Source: Arenivirga flava (GTDB taxonomy: Bacteria > Actinomycetota > Actinomycetes > Actinomycetales > Microbacteriaceae). Taken from it: DNA of 64,000 nt. The notes below the pieces were generated by a model. The model saw only the letters and a program-made list of their open reading frames with translations. It was not told where the DNA came from and did not search any database. Below, in pieces: positions 17,850-26,981 of this stretch. The DNA lies in the NCBI RefSeq assembly GCF_030161575.1, contig NZ_BSUL01000001.1:930001-994000 (forward strand), given 5' to 3'. A program made the position numbers and the translations under genes. Every line of letters begins with the position of its first letter. The first letter of the stretch is position 1.

Positions 17850-17943
17850 GCGGTGGGGCCGCTGTGGGTTCCCGCCAACGATCCGCCGGAATCTTCGTGG
17901 CGGATGTCCCGGCCTGCGGCCGTCGAGACGGCAGGATAGGACG

Positions 17944-18857
17944 GTGATCATCATCGTCTGCCCCGGCCAGGGCTCCCAGACCCCGGATTCCTCGAGCCGT
18001 GGCTCGCGGACGCCGCCCTCCGCGACCGCCTCGGCGAGCTCTCGGAGGCCGCCGGCGTCGACCTCGTCACGCACGGCACGGTGTCGGATGCGGACGCCAT
18101 CCGCGACACCGCCGTCGCGCAGCCGCTCATCGTCGCCGCCGGCATCCTCAGCCTCGGTGCGCTGCTCGGCGACGGCCTGCGCGAGCGGGTCGGCGGCATC
18201 GCGGGCCACTCGGTCGGCGAGATCACCGCGGCCTTCGGCGCCGGCGTTCTCGGCGACCGCGACGCCATGACGCTGGTCGGCGAGCGCGGTCGGGCCATGG
18301 CCGCCGCGGCCGCGCAGGTCGAGACCGGCATGAGCGCCGTGCTCGGCGCCGACGAGGTCGAGCTCGAGGCGCGGCTCGCCGAGCTCGAGCTCGAGCCCGC
18401 CAACTACAACGGCGGCGGCCAGATCGTGGTCGCGGGCGAGCTCGGCGGCCTCCAGTCGCTGGCCGAGCTGCCGCCGACGAAGGCGCGCGTCGTTCCGCTG
18501 CAGGTCGCCGGCGCATTCCACACCCGCTTCATGGCACCCGCCGTGGACCACCTCCGCTCGGTCGCCGACGGCCTCGCCGTGAACGACCCGACCCTGCCGT
18601 TGTGGACCAACAAGGACGGCTCGCGCGTCGACTCCGGCGCGGCGTTCATCGATCTGCTGGTCGGCCAGGTCTCCTCGCCCGTGCGCTGGGACCTCGACAT
18701 GGCTGCGTTCGCCGAGGCCGGCGTCACCGGCATCATCGAGCTGAGCCCCGCGGGCGCCCTCACCGGCCTCGCCAAGCGCGGCCTCAAGGGCGTGCCCGCC
18801 GTCGCCGTCAAGACCCCGGACGACCTCGACGCCGCCCGACAGCTGCTGCAGGCCTGA
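17944..18857 (+). CDS. fabD: Malonyl-CoA:ACP transacylase (frameshift at 17981-17984)
   Basis: Transfers malonyl from CoA to ACP for type II fatty acid synthesis. It starts at GTG 17944 (VIIIVCPGQGSQTP) and breaks at once: one extra C in CCCC at 17981-17984 restores QTPGFLEPWLADA and a 304 aa enzyme. The nucleophile is Ser90 in GHSVGE, the second catalytic residue His in AFHTRFM (~195). CAGGAT six bases before the GTG could serve as a -10 and make the message leaderless. The 94 bp before it also hold CCGCCA (17872-17877) and TGGCGG (17898-17903), a possible dyad for the FasR-type regulator; this is weak. Confidence 0.93.
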
Positions 18858-18885
18858 GGGCCGGTACGAGAGGAACTGCAACCGC

Positions 18886-19896
18886 ATGAGCAAGCCCGCC
18901 CTGCGCCAGGCCAACGGCCCGGCCCACACCCGCATCCTCGGCCTCGGCGCCGCGCGCGGTGAGAACGTCGTCACCAACTTCGACATCATCGAGCCGATCG
19001 ACAGCTCGGACGAGTGGATCCGCCAGCGCACCGGCGTCGTCGAGCGCCGCCGCGCCGGTGCCGGCGTGCAGGCCGTCGACCTCGCCGAGGCCGCCGCGCG
19101 CGAGGCCCTCGCGGCCGCGGGCATCGACGCCTCGCAGCTCGGCGCCGTGCTCGTGTCGACCATCAGCAACGTGGTGCCCACCCCGTCGTTGGCGGCGCTG
19201 CTCGCCGACCGGATCGGCGCGACGCCGGCGCCGGCGTACGACATCTCGGCCGCATGCGCCGGGTACGCCTACGGCATCGCTCAGGCCGACGCCCTCATCC
19301 GCTCCGGTCTCGCCGAGTACGTGCTCGTGGTGGGCGCCGAGAAGATGAGCGACTACGCCAAGCCGACGGACCGCACGATCTCGTTCCTGCTCGCGGACGG
19401 CGCCGGCGCGGCGATCGTCGGCCCCGCCGACGAGCCGGGCATCGCGCCGACCATCTGGGGGTCGGACGGCTCCAAGTGGGGCACGATCCGGATGACCTCG
19501 ACGTTCGCGGAGTACCGCGACGGCGCGGGCGAGGTCGAATGGCCGACCCTCGAGCAGGACGGCCAGACGGTCTTCCGCTGGGCCGTGTGGGAGATGGCGA
19601 AGGTGGCCAAGCAGGCGGTCGAGGCCGCCGGGATCACCCCCGACCAGCTCGACGCGTTCATCCCCCACCAGGCGAACATGCGCATCATCGACGAGTTCGC
19701 GAAGCAGCTCGGCCTGCCCGAGAGCGTCGTCATCGCCCGCGACATCGCGACGACGGGCAACACCTCGGCGGCCTCCGTGCCGCTCGCGACCCACCGCCTG
19801 CTGCAGGAGAACCCGCAGCTCAGCGGCGGCCTGGCGCTGCAGATCGGCTTCGGCGCCGGACTCGTCTACGGCGCGCAGGTCGTGCGCCTGCCCTGA
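18886..19896 (+). CDS. fabH: Beta-ketoacyl-ACP synthase III
   Basis: Condenses a short acyl-CoA with malonyl-ACP to start each fatty acid chain; in Actinobacteria it often uses branched acyl-CoA primers. The 336 aa enzyme has the complete catalytic triad: Cys124 in ISAACAGYAYG, His261 in PHQANMRII and Asn292 in TGNTSAAS. The N-terminus is about a dozen residues longer than E. coli FabH. It follows fabD by 28 nt with GAGAGGA as ribosome site and precedes acpP, from which it is separated by a hairpin. Confidence 0.96.
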   Translation: MSKPALRQANGPAHTRILGLGAARGENVVTNFDIIEPIDSSDEWIRQRTGVVERRRAGAGVQAVDLAEAAAREALAAAGIDASQLGAVLVSTISNVVPTPSLAALLADRIGATPAPAYDISAACAGYAYGIAQADALIRSGLAEYVLVVGAEKMSDYAKPTDRTISFLLADGAGAAIVGPADEPGIAPTIWGSDGSKWGTIRMTSTFAEYRDGAGEVEWPTLEQDGQTVFRWAVWEMAKVAKQAVEAAGITPDQLDAFIPHQANMRIIDEFAKQLGLPESVVIARDIATTGNTSAASVPLATHRLLQENPQLSGGLALQIGFGAGLVYGAQVVRLP

Positions 19897-19904
19897 TCAG
19901 AGCC

Positions 19905-19929
19905 CCGTCGGCCCTAGACTGGCCGACGG
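19905..19929 (+). promoter_or_regulatory. Hairpin/dyad in the fabH-acpP gap, around a -10-like box
   Basis: CCGTCGGCC and GGCCGACGG form a perfect 9-bp dyad around the 7-nt centre CTAGACT. The centre includes TAGACT, which fits the TAGnnT -10 pattern seen elsewhere in the window. It could be an internal promoter with an operator on it, or an RNA hairpin protecting the acpP message. It ends 28 nt before the acpP start. Confidence 0.5.
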
Positions 19930-19957
19930 TCACACGACACCCCCAAGGAGAACAACA

Positions 19958-20206
19958 ATGGCACTGTCCACCGAAGAAGTCCTGGCCGGCCTGGCGGAGC
20001 TCATCAACGATGAGACCGGCATCGCGACCGACACCGTCGAGCTGGACAAGTCGTTCACCGACGACCTCGACATCGACTCCATCTCGATGATGACCATCGT
20101 GGTCAACGCCGAGGAGAAGTTCGACGTGAAGATCCCGGACGAAGAGGTCAAGAACCTCGTGACCGTCGGCGACGCGGTCACCTTCATCGTCAACGCTCAG
20201 TCCTGA
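19958..20206 (+). CDS. acpP: Acyl carrier protein
   Basis: An 82 aa acidic four-helix carrier for growing acyl chains. Ser41 in DLDIDSISMM is the 4'-phosphopantetheine attachment site. A strong ribosome site, AAGGAG, lies 8 nt before the ATG. ACP is usually among the most abundant proteins and needs more expression than its neighbours; hairpins flank the gene on both sides (19905-19929 and 20212-20246), which may let it be expressed at a different level from fabH and fabF. Confidence 0.96.
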   Translation: MALSTEEVLAGLAELINDETGIATDTVELDKSFTDDLDIDSISMMTIVVNAEEKFDVKIPDEEVKNLVTVGDAVTFIVNAQS

Positions 20207-20211
20207 GTGTG

Positions 20212-20246
20212 CGAGCGGATCGGTCCCCGGCGGGCCGATCCGCTCG
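20212..20246 (+). terminator. Intra-operon hairpin after acpP (possible partial terminator)
   Basis: Stem CGAGCGGATCGG / CCGATCCGCTCG (12 bp, perfect) with an 11-nt loop begins 6 nt after the acpP stop codon. It could stop part of the transcripts, or stabilise the 3' end of a processed acpP message, before fabF at 20291. No U-tract follows. Confidence 0.5.
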
Positions 20247-20290
20247 ACGACCGTGCCCGTCTCCCCTGTGACCAACCGAGGAACGTCAAG

Positions 20291-21523
20291 ATGACCAAGA
20301 TCGTCGTGACCGGGCTGGGAGCCTTCTCCCCGCTCGGCACCAACGCCACCGACTCCTGGAACGCCGTGCTCGACGGCGAGTCCGGCGCCCGCTCGCTCAA
20401 GTACGAATGGGTCGAGAAGTACCAGATCCCGGTGACCTTCGCCGCGACCGTGCCCGCCCCGACCAGCGATTTCCTGGAGCGCCAGGAGATCAAGCGCCTC
20501 GACCCGTCGAGCCAGTTCGCGCTCATCGCCGCTCGCGAGGCCTTCGCCGACGCCGGCAGCCCCGAGGTCGTCCCCGAGCGCCTCGGCGTCGACTGGGCGA
20601 CCGGCATCGGCGGCGTGTGGACGCTGCTCGACGCCTGGGACACCCTGCGCGAGAAGGGCCCGCGCCGCGTGCTGCCCATGACCGTGCCGATGCTCATGCC
20701 GAACGGCCCCGCCGCGGCGATCGAGATGAGCCTCGGCGCCCGCGCCTTCGCGCGCACCGTCGTCTCGGCCTGCGCCTCCAGCACCGAGTCGATCGCGAAC
20801 GCCTACGAGCACCTCACGAGCGGCCTCGCCGACATCGTGATCGCCGGAGGCTCCGAGGCTGCGGTGCACCCGCTGCCGATGGCCTCTTTCGCGGCCATGC
20901 AGGCGCTCTCGAAGCGCAACGACGACCCGGCCGCCGCCTCGCGCCCCTACGACTCGGGCCGCGACGGCTTCGTGCTCGGCGAGGGCGCCGCGGCGATCGT
21001 GCTCGAGACCGAGGAGCACGCGAAGGCCCGCGGCGCGAAGATCTACGCCTACCTCGTCGGCGGTGCCGTGACGAGCGACTCGTACCACATCACCGCGCCC
21101 GACCCCGAGGGGTCGGCCGCGGCGCGCGCCATGAAGGCGGCCGTCGAGAACGCCGGCTTCGCGCTGAGCGACGTGGCCCATGTCAACGCGCACGCGACCA
21201 GCACGCCCGTGGGCGACGTGGCCGAGGTCAAGGCGCTGCGCCGCATCTTCGGCGACCACCTGGACTCGATCCCCGTCACCGCCACCAAGTCGGCCACGGG
21301 CCACCTGCTCGGTGGCGCTGGCGCGATCGAGGCCATCTTCACGGTGAAGGCGCTGCAGGAGCGCGTGATCCCGCCGACGATCAACCTCGACGCGCAGGAC
21401 CCGGAGGTCACCCTCGACGTGGTGACGGAGCCGCGGAAGCTGCCGGAGGGCGACCTGCTCGCCATCAGCAACTCGTTCGGCTTCGGAGGCCACAACGCCG
21501 TCGTGGCCTTCCAGTCCGCCTGA
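20291..21523 (+). CDS. fabF: Beta-ketoacyl-ACP synthase II
   Basis: Elongating condensing enzyme of type II fatty acid synthesis, 410 aa. The catalytic Cys161 sits in VVSACASSTES; the two histidines are in VNAHATSTPVGD (~300) and SATGHLLGGAGAIEA (~335), and the glycine-rich C-terminus is SNSFGFGGHNA. The start ATG at 20291 gives the usual MTKIVVTGLGAFSPLG opening. It closes the fabD-fabH-acpP-fabF operon; a strong bidirectional terminator follows. Confidence 0.95.
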   Translation: MTKIVVTGLGAFSPLGTNATDSWNAVLDGESGARSLKYEWVEKYQIPVTFAATVPAPTSDFLERQEIKRLDPSSQFALIAAREAFADAGSPEVVPERLGVDWATGIGGVWTLLDAWDTLREKGPRRVLPMTVPMLMPNGPAAAIEMSLGARAFARTVVSACASSTESIANAYEHLTSGLADIVIAGGSEAAVHPLPMASFAAMQALSKRNDDPAAASRPYDSGRDGFVLGEGAAAIVLETEEHAKARGAKIYAYLVGGAVTSDSYHITAPDPEGSAAARAMKAAVENAGFALSDVAHVNAHATSTPVGDVAEVKALRRIFGDHLDSIPVTATKSATGHLLGGAGAIEAIFTVKALQERVIPPTINLDAQDPEVTLDVVTEPRKLPEGDLLAISNSFGFGGHNAVVAFQSA

Positions 21524-21531
21524 TCGGATCA

Positions 21532-21576
21532 GCATGACGAAGGGCCCCGCGCACTGCGCGGGGCCCTTCGTCATGC
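21532..21576. terminator. Bidirectional terminator between fabF and the DUF3145 gene
   Basis: A perfect 21-bp inverted repeat with a 3-nt loop (arms 21532-21552 and 21556-21576, core GGGCCCCGCGC/GCGCGGGGCCC). It lies between two convergent genes ending at 21523 and 21591. The A-rich start of one arm and T-rich end of the other are short, but the stem is the strongest in the window. Confidence 0.85.
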
Positions 21577-21590
21577 TGCGGTCGGGCGCA

Positions 21591-22094
21591 TCAACCGACC
21601 TTGTGCAGCCAGATGACCGGGTTGTCGTCGCTCGCGTGCCGGAACGGCTCGAGCTCGTCGTCCCAGGCCTGGCCGAGCACGAGCCGCAGCTCGCGGTGCA
21701 GCTCGAAGGCGTCCGATCCGGCGCTCACCATGGCGGCGCGGATGCGGTCCTCGGGCACGACGAGGTTGCCGTGCGCATCCGCCTGCGCGTGGAAGACGCC
21801 GAGCTCGGGCGTGTGCATCCAGCGGGCACCGTCGATGCCGGGCGCCGGGTCCTGGGTGACCTCGTAGCGCAGGTCCTCCCAGCCGCGCAGGGCGGAGGCG
21901 AGTCGGGCGCCCGCATCCGCGGAGCCCTCCCAGTAGTACTCGGTGCGCTGAGCGCCCGCGAGGGCGGGCTGGTCGGCCCAGCCGAAGTTGACGGCGCGGT
22001 CGAGCGCGCTCCCGGCCGCCCACTCGACGTGGGGGCAGAGCGCGCGCGGTGCGGAGTGCACGAACAGCACCCCGCGAGCGTGTGTTGCAGCCAC
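21591..22094 (-). CDS. DUF3145 family protein
   Basis: A 167 aa protein of a family found in Actinobacteria next to the fab operon. Typical segments are GVLFVHSAPRALCPHVEWA near the N-terminus, ALRGWEDLRYEVT (~70) and HTPELGVFHAQADAHGN (~95). Function is unknown. I chose the GTG at 22092-22094 (VAATHARG) because GGAGGA stands 4 nt before it; a longer start would add residues not usual in the family. It is convergent with fabF. Confidence 0.85.
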   Translation of the reverse strand: MAATHARGVLFVHSAPRALCPHVEWAAGSALDRAVNFGWADQPALAGAQRTEYYWEGSADAGARLASALRGWEDLRYEVTQDPAPGIDGARWMHTPELGVFHAQADAHGNLVVPEDRIRAAMVSAGSDAFELHRELRLVLGQAWDDELEPFRHASDDNPVIWLHKVG

Positions 22095-22235
22095 GGTTCC
22101 TCCGATCATCAGGTGCGACTTCCCCATCGACCTGCATCGGATGCACGGACTGCGTTCTTCGATTGTGCGGGCTGAGCCCACCGGCATTATGACCCGGCTC
22201 GCCTGGGAGGACAAGGCGAACCTCGCCCCGCCGAC

Positions 22236-24052
22236 TCAGATGCCGAGGATCGATCGGAACACCTCGTGCGGGATGTCCTCCCTGGTGAGGGCGCTGCCCT
22301 GCGACCGGGAGCGGCTGGCGCGCTGGCGTTCGGCGAGGCGCTTCTTCGCGGAGACGCTGCCCTCGAAGCCCTTGCCGAGGGCGCTCTTGCGGATCGGGGG
22401 CAGGTCGGCCCGTCCGATGACCTTGCCCTCGACGACGGCTTGCAGCGGGATCGGGTACAGCTGCCGCGGCAGGCCGTGCTTGAGCTCGGTGATGAGCTGC
22501 TTGCTGCGCTCGAAGGCGGCGCTGCGATGGGCGATGAACGCGAAGGCGTCGACCGGGGACGTGTCCACCAGGATCTCGACCTTGACGAGATCGCTGGGAC
22601 GGTAGCCCTCCAGCTCGAAGTCGACCGTCGCGTACCCGGCGGTGAGCGCCTTCAGCTCGGAGAAGAACTCCACGGTGGTCTCGGCCAGCGGCATCGCGGA
22701 GACGAGGCGGGCGCGCTGCTCGTCGATCGCCAGATCGAGGAAGTCGCCGCGGCGGCGCTGGCAGAGCTCCATGAGCACACCGAGATGCTGCTGCGGAGCT
22801 TGGATCGTCGCGGTGACGTAGAGCTCCTCGAGCTCGAGCAGGCGGTGACGGGGCGGCATGAGCACGGGGTTGTCGACGATGACCGGGGTGCCGTTCTGCA
22901 GACGCACCCGGTACGGCACGGTCGGCGCGGTGGCGACGACCTCGACCTCGTACTCCCGTCGGAGCCGTTCCTGCACGACCTCCATGTGGAGCAGCCCCAG
23001 GAAGCCGCATCGGAAGCCGGCACCGAGCGCCGCGGAGACCTCGGCCTCGAACCGCAGCGCAGCGTCGTTCAGGGTGAGGCGTTCGAGCGCGCTGCGCAGC
23101 GTCGCGACGTCGCTCTCCCCGGTCGGGTAGATCCCGGAGAAGACCATCGGCTCGGACGGCCGGAGCTGCGCCGCCTCCCCGTGGGGTCCGCCTCCGGATC
23201 GACGAGGATCTCGCCCGGACGGACGAGGGTCGCGTCCTTCATGGCCGCGCTCACCCAGCCGACCTCGCCGGCGAGCAAGGCTCCGGTGACCTGCGCGGCG
23301 GGCGCGAAGACCCCGACCTCCGCGGGCACCAGGGAGGTGCCCGACGAGTGCGCGAGCATCCGCTGCCCGGCCAGCAGCGTGCCGTCGACCACCCGGACGT
23401 GCAGGACGACGCCGGCGAAGGGGTCGTAGTGCGAGTCGAAGACGATGGCGCGCAACGGCGCGGTGGCATCGCCGCTCGGCGGCGGCAGCTGGGCGATGAT
23501 CTGCTCGATGAGCTCCGCCACGCCCTCGCCGGTGCGGGCGGAGACGAGCACCGCCGCCGCCGCGTCCACGCCGGGCAGCGCGTCGAGTCCGTCAAGGGCC
23601 GCGGCCACATCGGCCAGCGGGCTGTCGATCTTGTTGACGACCGGGAGCACCGCCAGACCGAGCTCGTTCGCCAGGCGGAGATTGGCCACGGTCTGGGCCT
23701 GCACCCCCTGGGTCGCGTCGACGAGCAGCAGCACGCCGTCCGCCGCGGCGAGGCTCCGCGTGACCTCGCCGGTGAAGTCGACGTGTCCGGGCGTGTCGAT
23801 GAGATGCAGCTGGTGGACCTCGCCATCGGGGCCCTCGGCGAACATCCGCACGGTCTGCAGCTTGATGGTGATGCCGCGTTCGCGTTCGAGATCCATGCTG
23901 TCCAGCACCTGCTCGCGCATCCGTCGGGCCTCGACGGTGCCGGTGGCCTCGATGAGCCGGTCGGCGAGGGTCGACTTGCCGTGATCGACGTGGGCGATGA
24001 TGGCGAAGTTGCGGATGCGGTGGGCGGGCAGGGACGACCGGAGGCGGTTCAC
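22236..24052 (-). CDS. lepA: Elongation factor 4 / LepA-like GTPase, probably a divergent paralogue (frameshift at 23183-23186)
   Basis: A translational GTPase of about 605 aa after correction. G motifs are HVDHGKST (G1), RGITIK (G2), DTPGH (G3), NKID (G4) and VSARTG (G5). The C-terminal half has the LepA order: GAGFRCGFLGLLHMEVVQERL, then RATIQ-like VTATIQAPQQ, and LKALTAGYATVDFE. Adding one G to plus-strand GGGG at 23183-23186 joins the halves (EADPHGEAAQL). The start is GTG at 24052. The end of the protein (KKRLAERQRASRSRSQGSAL) lacks the KRKLLEKQKEGKKRM-type tail of canonical LepA, and the linker insert also differs, so this may be a second copy. It is divergent from a PadR-like gene. Confidence 0.82.
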
Positions 24053-24266
24053 GAGGGCTCGTTTCGATGACGGGCACCACTCGACGACGCCCGAGGCGTC
24101 GGAGTCGGTGCATCAGTTGTCTGGGATGGCCGCTGGGCGGGCCGGACCGGGCCGAAGCCCTCGAAACGATCGCCGCGGGTACTCTACCGCGCGGCACCGT
24201 GGCCGCCGCCGCGGGCGTCGGGCAGAATGACAGCACCGTCCGCCGCGATCGAGGAGCGCCCGCCGC

Positions 24267-24794
24267 ATGCACGTCCGCAACGGCCTGCTCGCCGTGCTGC
24301 TGCTCGGTCCCGCCTACACGCAGCAGCTCGCCCGCGAGTACGCGCGGCGCAGCGGCGCGCCGATCAACTCGGGTCAGGTGTCCGGCACCCTCGAGCGGCT
24401 CGCCAGGGACGGCATGGTCGAGCCGGCGGGCACGGATGGCGCCGGGCGGCGGCGCCACGGCCTCAGCCTCGACGGGCGCAGCGCGGTGGAGGCCTGGGCC
24501 GAGTCCGGCGTCGACGAGGACTCCGGCGCCGTCCTGCCGCTGCTCGCCTCCGTGGACGGCGCGTTGGCCGTCGGCTACGCATCCGCTCGACTCGCCCTGC
24601 TGCGCACGGCGGTGGATGCGCCGACGGAGACCGGCTGGCCGGAGGCGCTGCAGCGCGAGCGCAGCCGGGCGCTCGCCGCGGCCGAGGCCCACTGGCTCGC
24701 GTCGGCGACGGCGGAGCTCGCCGACGACGAGACGCGCTACGAGCTGCCGCTCGCCGAGGAACCGCGGCGCGGGCGCCCGCAGCGCAGCGCCTGA
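24267..24794 (+). CDS. PadR-like winged-helix transcriptional regulator
   Basis: A 175 aa protein. Residues 1-75 resemble the PadR winged helix: LLAVLLLGPAYTQQLAREY, then NSGQVSGTLERLARDGMVEPAG and a wing GAGRRRHGLSLDGR. The remainder is mostly helical and may dimerise, as in PadR family members. The ATG at 24267 is preceded by GAGGAG. An imperfect dyad around the -10-like TACTCT (about 24173-24194) lies in the gap to the divergent LepA-like gene and may be its operator. Which gene it controls is unknown; its own and the LepA-like gene are the nearest choices. Confidence 0.75.
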   Translation: MHVRNGLLAVLLLGPAYTQQLAREYARRSGAPINSGQVSGTLERLARDGMVEPAGTDGAGRRRHGLSLDGRSAVEAWAESGVDEDSGAVLPLLASVDGALAVGYASARLALLRTAVDAPTETGWPEALQRERSRALAAAEAHWLASATAELADDETRYELPLAEEPRRGRPQRSA

Positions 24795-24795
24795 G

Positions 24796-26496
24796 TCACT
24801 TCGCCTGCCCGTAGTCCTCGACGATCGCGGCGGTGACCGGCACGTCGAGCGGCTCGCCGGGGAAGAGCAGCCGGCCGGCCTCCAGCGCGCCCTCGCGCAC
24901 GATCAGGGCGGCGTCCTCGGCCTGCTCCTCGGGCACATGCACGATGACCTCGTCGTGCAGGAAGTAGACCAGGTGCGCCTGCTCGCCGAAGGGACCCGGC
25001 GCGCGACCCGCCGCGGCGGCCTCCGGCAGCTGCCGGAGCCCGCGCCGCACCGCGGCCATCCAGGCCAGCGCCCACTCCGCCGCGGTGCCCTGCACCACGA
25101 AGTTGCGGGTGAAGCGGCCCCACGAGCGCGCCTCGGTGCGCGCGCGGCGCACCTCCGCATCCGCCGCATCGGGTTCCGCGGCCCGCGCCTGCAGCGCCCG
25201 CCATTCGAGCGACGGCGACGGCGAGCTGCGGCCGAGCAGCGTCGAGACGACGCGTCCCTGCTCCCCCTCGCGTGCCGCGTGCTCGACGAGCGCGAGCGCC
25301 CTCGGGAAGGCGCGAGCGAGCTGCGGCAGCAGCCGGGCGCTCTCCCCCGTCGTCCCGCCGTACATGGCGCCGAGCATGCCGAGCTTGGCGTGCTCGCGGG
25401 TGGCGACCACGCCGCGGTCGACCATGCCGCGGTAGAGGTCGCGGCCGCGCCCCGCCTCGCGCATCGCTCGGTCGCCGGCGAGGGCCGCGAGGATGCGCGG
25501 CTCGAGCTGGGCGGCGTCGGCGACCACGAGGCGCCATCCGGGATCGGCACGCGCGGCGCTGCGCAGCTGCGCGGGCAGCTGCAGCGCGCCGCCGCCGTTG
25601 GTGGCCCAGCGGCCGGTGACCACGCCGCCGGGTACGTAGTCCGGCCGGAACCGTCCGCCGCGCACCCAGGCGTCGAGCCAGTTCCATCCGTTCGCGGTCA
25701 TGAGACGGGCACGCTTCTTGTACTCGAGCAGCGGAGCGATGGCCGGATGATCGATCTCCTGCAGCTCCCACTGGTTGGTGGAGCCGACCATCACGCCGAT
25801 GCTGCGCAGCTGGGCGACGAGCACCGTCGGCGAGTCGGGGTTGAGCGCCCGCAGGCCGGTGATCGCGCGCAGCTCGTCGAGGATGCGCTCGAGCCCCCGC
25901 GGCCTGCGGCCCGGCGCGGGACGCGGCCCGAGCATCGACTCCAGCACGGCCTCGTGCCGCTCGCGATCCCAGGGCAGACCGGCGCGGCGCAGCTCCACGG
26001 CGATGAGCGCGCCCGCCGACTCCACCGCGAGCAGCGCGCCCAGGGCTCCGGGCGCCGTCGACGCGGCGATGGCAGCGCGCTGGCGGGCGTACTCGTCGAG
26101 GGCGTCGGCGGGCAGCTCGCCGAGCGCGTCCGCGCCCAGGTCGAACAGCGCCTCCCCCGCGTCGGGTGCGGCGGGAGGCAGGGGTTCACGATCCCATCCG
26201 TCCGGCGGCGACCCTGCGAGGGATGTCCCCGCGGTGCGGGCCGAGCGGCGCAGGATGGCGCGGCTGAGCCGCAGGTCGTGGCAGCGGGCCAGGCGCACAC
26301 CGGCGGCGACGACGGCGGGGTACCGCAGGGCGGTGTCGTCCCACACCCAGCGCGGGCGCTCGGCGACCTCGATCGCCCGCATCCGCTCGGCCAGGCCTTC
26401 GGGAGCGACGGTCTCCGGCTCGGCGGACGGCGCGCCGTGCTCATCGAGACGGGTCAGCCGCGGCGCGGCGGCGGGACCGTCGAGGAGCACGTGCAT
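24796..26496 (-). CDS. PolA-like DNA polymerase (annotated in relatives as bifunctional 3'-5' exonuclease/DNA polymerase)
   Basis: A 566 aa family A polymerase without a 5' nuclease domain. The polymerase motifs are present: motif A VVADAAQLEPRI (Asp, Gln and Glu kept), motif B REHAKLGMLGAMYGG (Lys and Tyr kept, Leu where E. coli has Phe762) and motif C FLHDEVIVHVP. The N-terminal ~100 residues resemble the exonuclease domain but lack the first DxE motif, so proofreading is doubtful. E. coli Pol I is 928 aa, so this is a short accessory polymerase, a type known in Actinobacteria in addition to PolA. The 3' end meets the PadR-like gene end to end, with a 1-bp gap. Confidence 0.83.
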   Translation of the reverse strand: MHVLLDGPAAAPRLTRLDEHGAPSAEPETVAPEGLAERMRAIEVAERPRWVWDDTALRYPAVVAAGVRLARCHDLRLSRAILRRSARTAGTSLAGSPPDGWDREPLPPAAPDAGEALFDLGADALGELPADALDEYARQRAAIAASTAPGALGALLAVESAGALIAVELRRAGLPWDRERHEAVLESMLGPRPAPGRRPRGLERILDELRAITGLRALNPDSPTVLVAQLRSIGVMVGSTNQWELQEIDHPAIAPLLEYKKRARLMTANGWNWLDAWVRGGRFRPDYVPGGVVTGRWATNGGGALQLPAQLRSAARADPGWRLVVADAAQLEPRILAALAGDRAMREAGRGRDLYRGMVDRGVVATREHAKLGMLGAMYGGTTGESARLLPQLARAFPRALALVEHAAREGEQGRVVSTLLGRSSPSPSLEWRALQARAAEPDAADAEVRRARTEARSWGRFTRNFVVQGTAAEWALAWMAAVRRGLRQLPEAAAAGRAPGPFGEQAHLVYFLHDEVIVHVPEEQAEDAALIVREGALEAGRLLFPGEPLDVPVTAAIVEDYGQAK

Positions 26497-26547
26497 GCCC
26501 CCAGTCTGCCGTCAGCCGCCGACCAAGGGCCGCGGGACGCGGGACGC

Positions 26548-26877
26548 TCAGGCGAGCAGGGTGAGCATGCCGACCACGGCCAGCAGCGCCGTGACGCCGG
26601 CGGCGGTCGCCGCGATGACGGCGAGGCGCCGGTCCTGCCGCATGCGGCGGGCGATCGCGCGCTCGAGCGCCTCGGGCTCGAGGCTCGCCTGCGCGGCGCT
26701 CTCGCTGTCGAATACCCCCACCACCGCGCCGACCTGGTCGGTCGCGATGTACCGGGTGCCGCGATGATCGACGAATCCCGCGTAGCTGCCGTCGCGCGTG
26801 CCGACGGACACCGTCGGATCGACCGTGCGCCAGAGGATCGGGGCCGCCCGCTCGGGCGCCGCTGCGATGCCGGTCAT
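26548..26877 (-). CDS. Small protein with one C-terminal membrane segment, unknown function
   Basis: A 109 aa protein. Residues ~1-80 are soluble with a short beta-rich stretch (DGSYAGFVDHRGTRYIATD) and a helical part rich in Ala and Arg; residues ~85-108 form one membrane segment, so it is probably tail-anchored with the N-terminus inside. I do not recognise a family. It lies 51 nt upstream of the polymerase gene on the same strand and might be co-transcribed with it. Confidence 0.6.
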   Translation of the reverse strand: MTGIAAAPERAAPILWRTVDPTVSVGTRDGSYAGFVDHRGTRYIATDQVGAVVGVFDSESAAQASLEPEALERAIARRMRQDRRLAVIAATAAGVTALLAVVGMLTLLA

Positions 26878-26981
26878 GGTGCCGCCTCCGATCCCGGGTG
26901 GAGCACGACCCCCGCCCCGGGGGCCATGGCGCCACCGTAGCGCTCCACGGCCCCCGAGTCGAGATGCTCGACGGGATCGCC

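Noticed and set aside
17872..17903. CCGCCA...TGGCGG as a confirmed operator of the FasR-type regulator
   Set aside because: Six-base arms 20 nt apart can arise by chance in this GC content; it is mentioned only in the fabD entry.
14349..19244. A 1631-codon open frame on the minus strand across aceE and the fab genes
   Set aside because: It is antisense to well-identified genes and results from the GC-rich codon bias; the translated product is a low-complexity string without domains.
22216..22228. GGCGA-ACC-TCGCC as terminator of the LepA-like gene
   Set aside because: The stem has only five base pairs, too weak to report.
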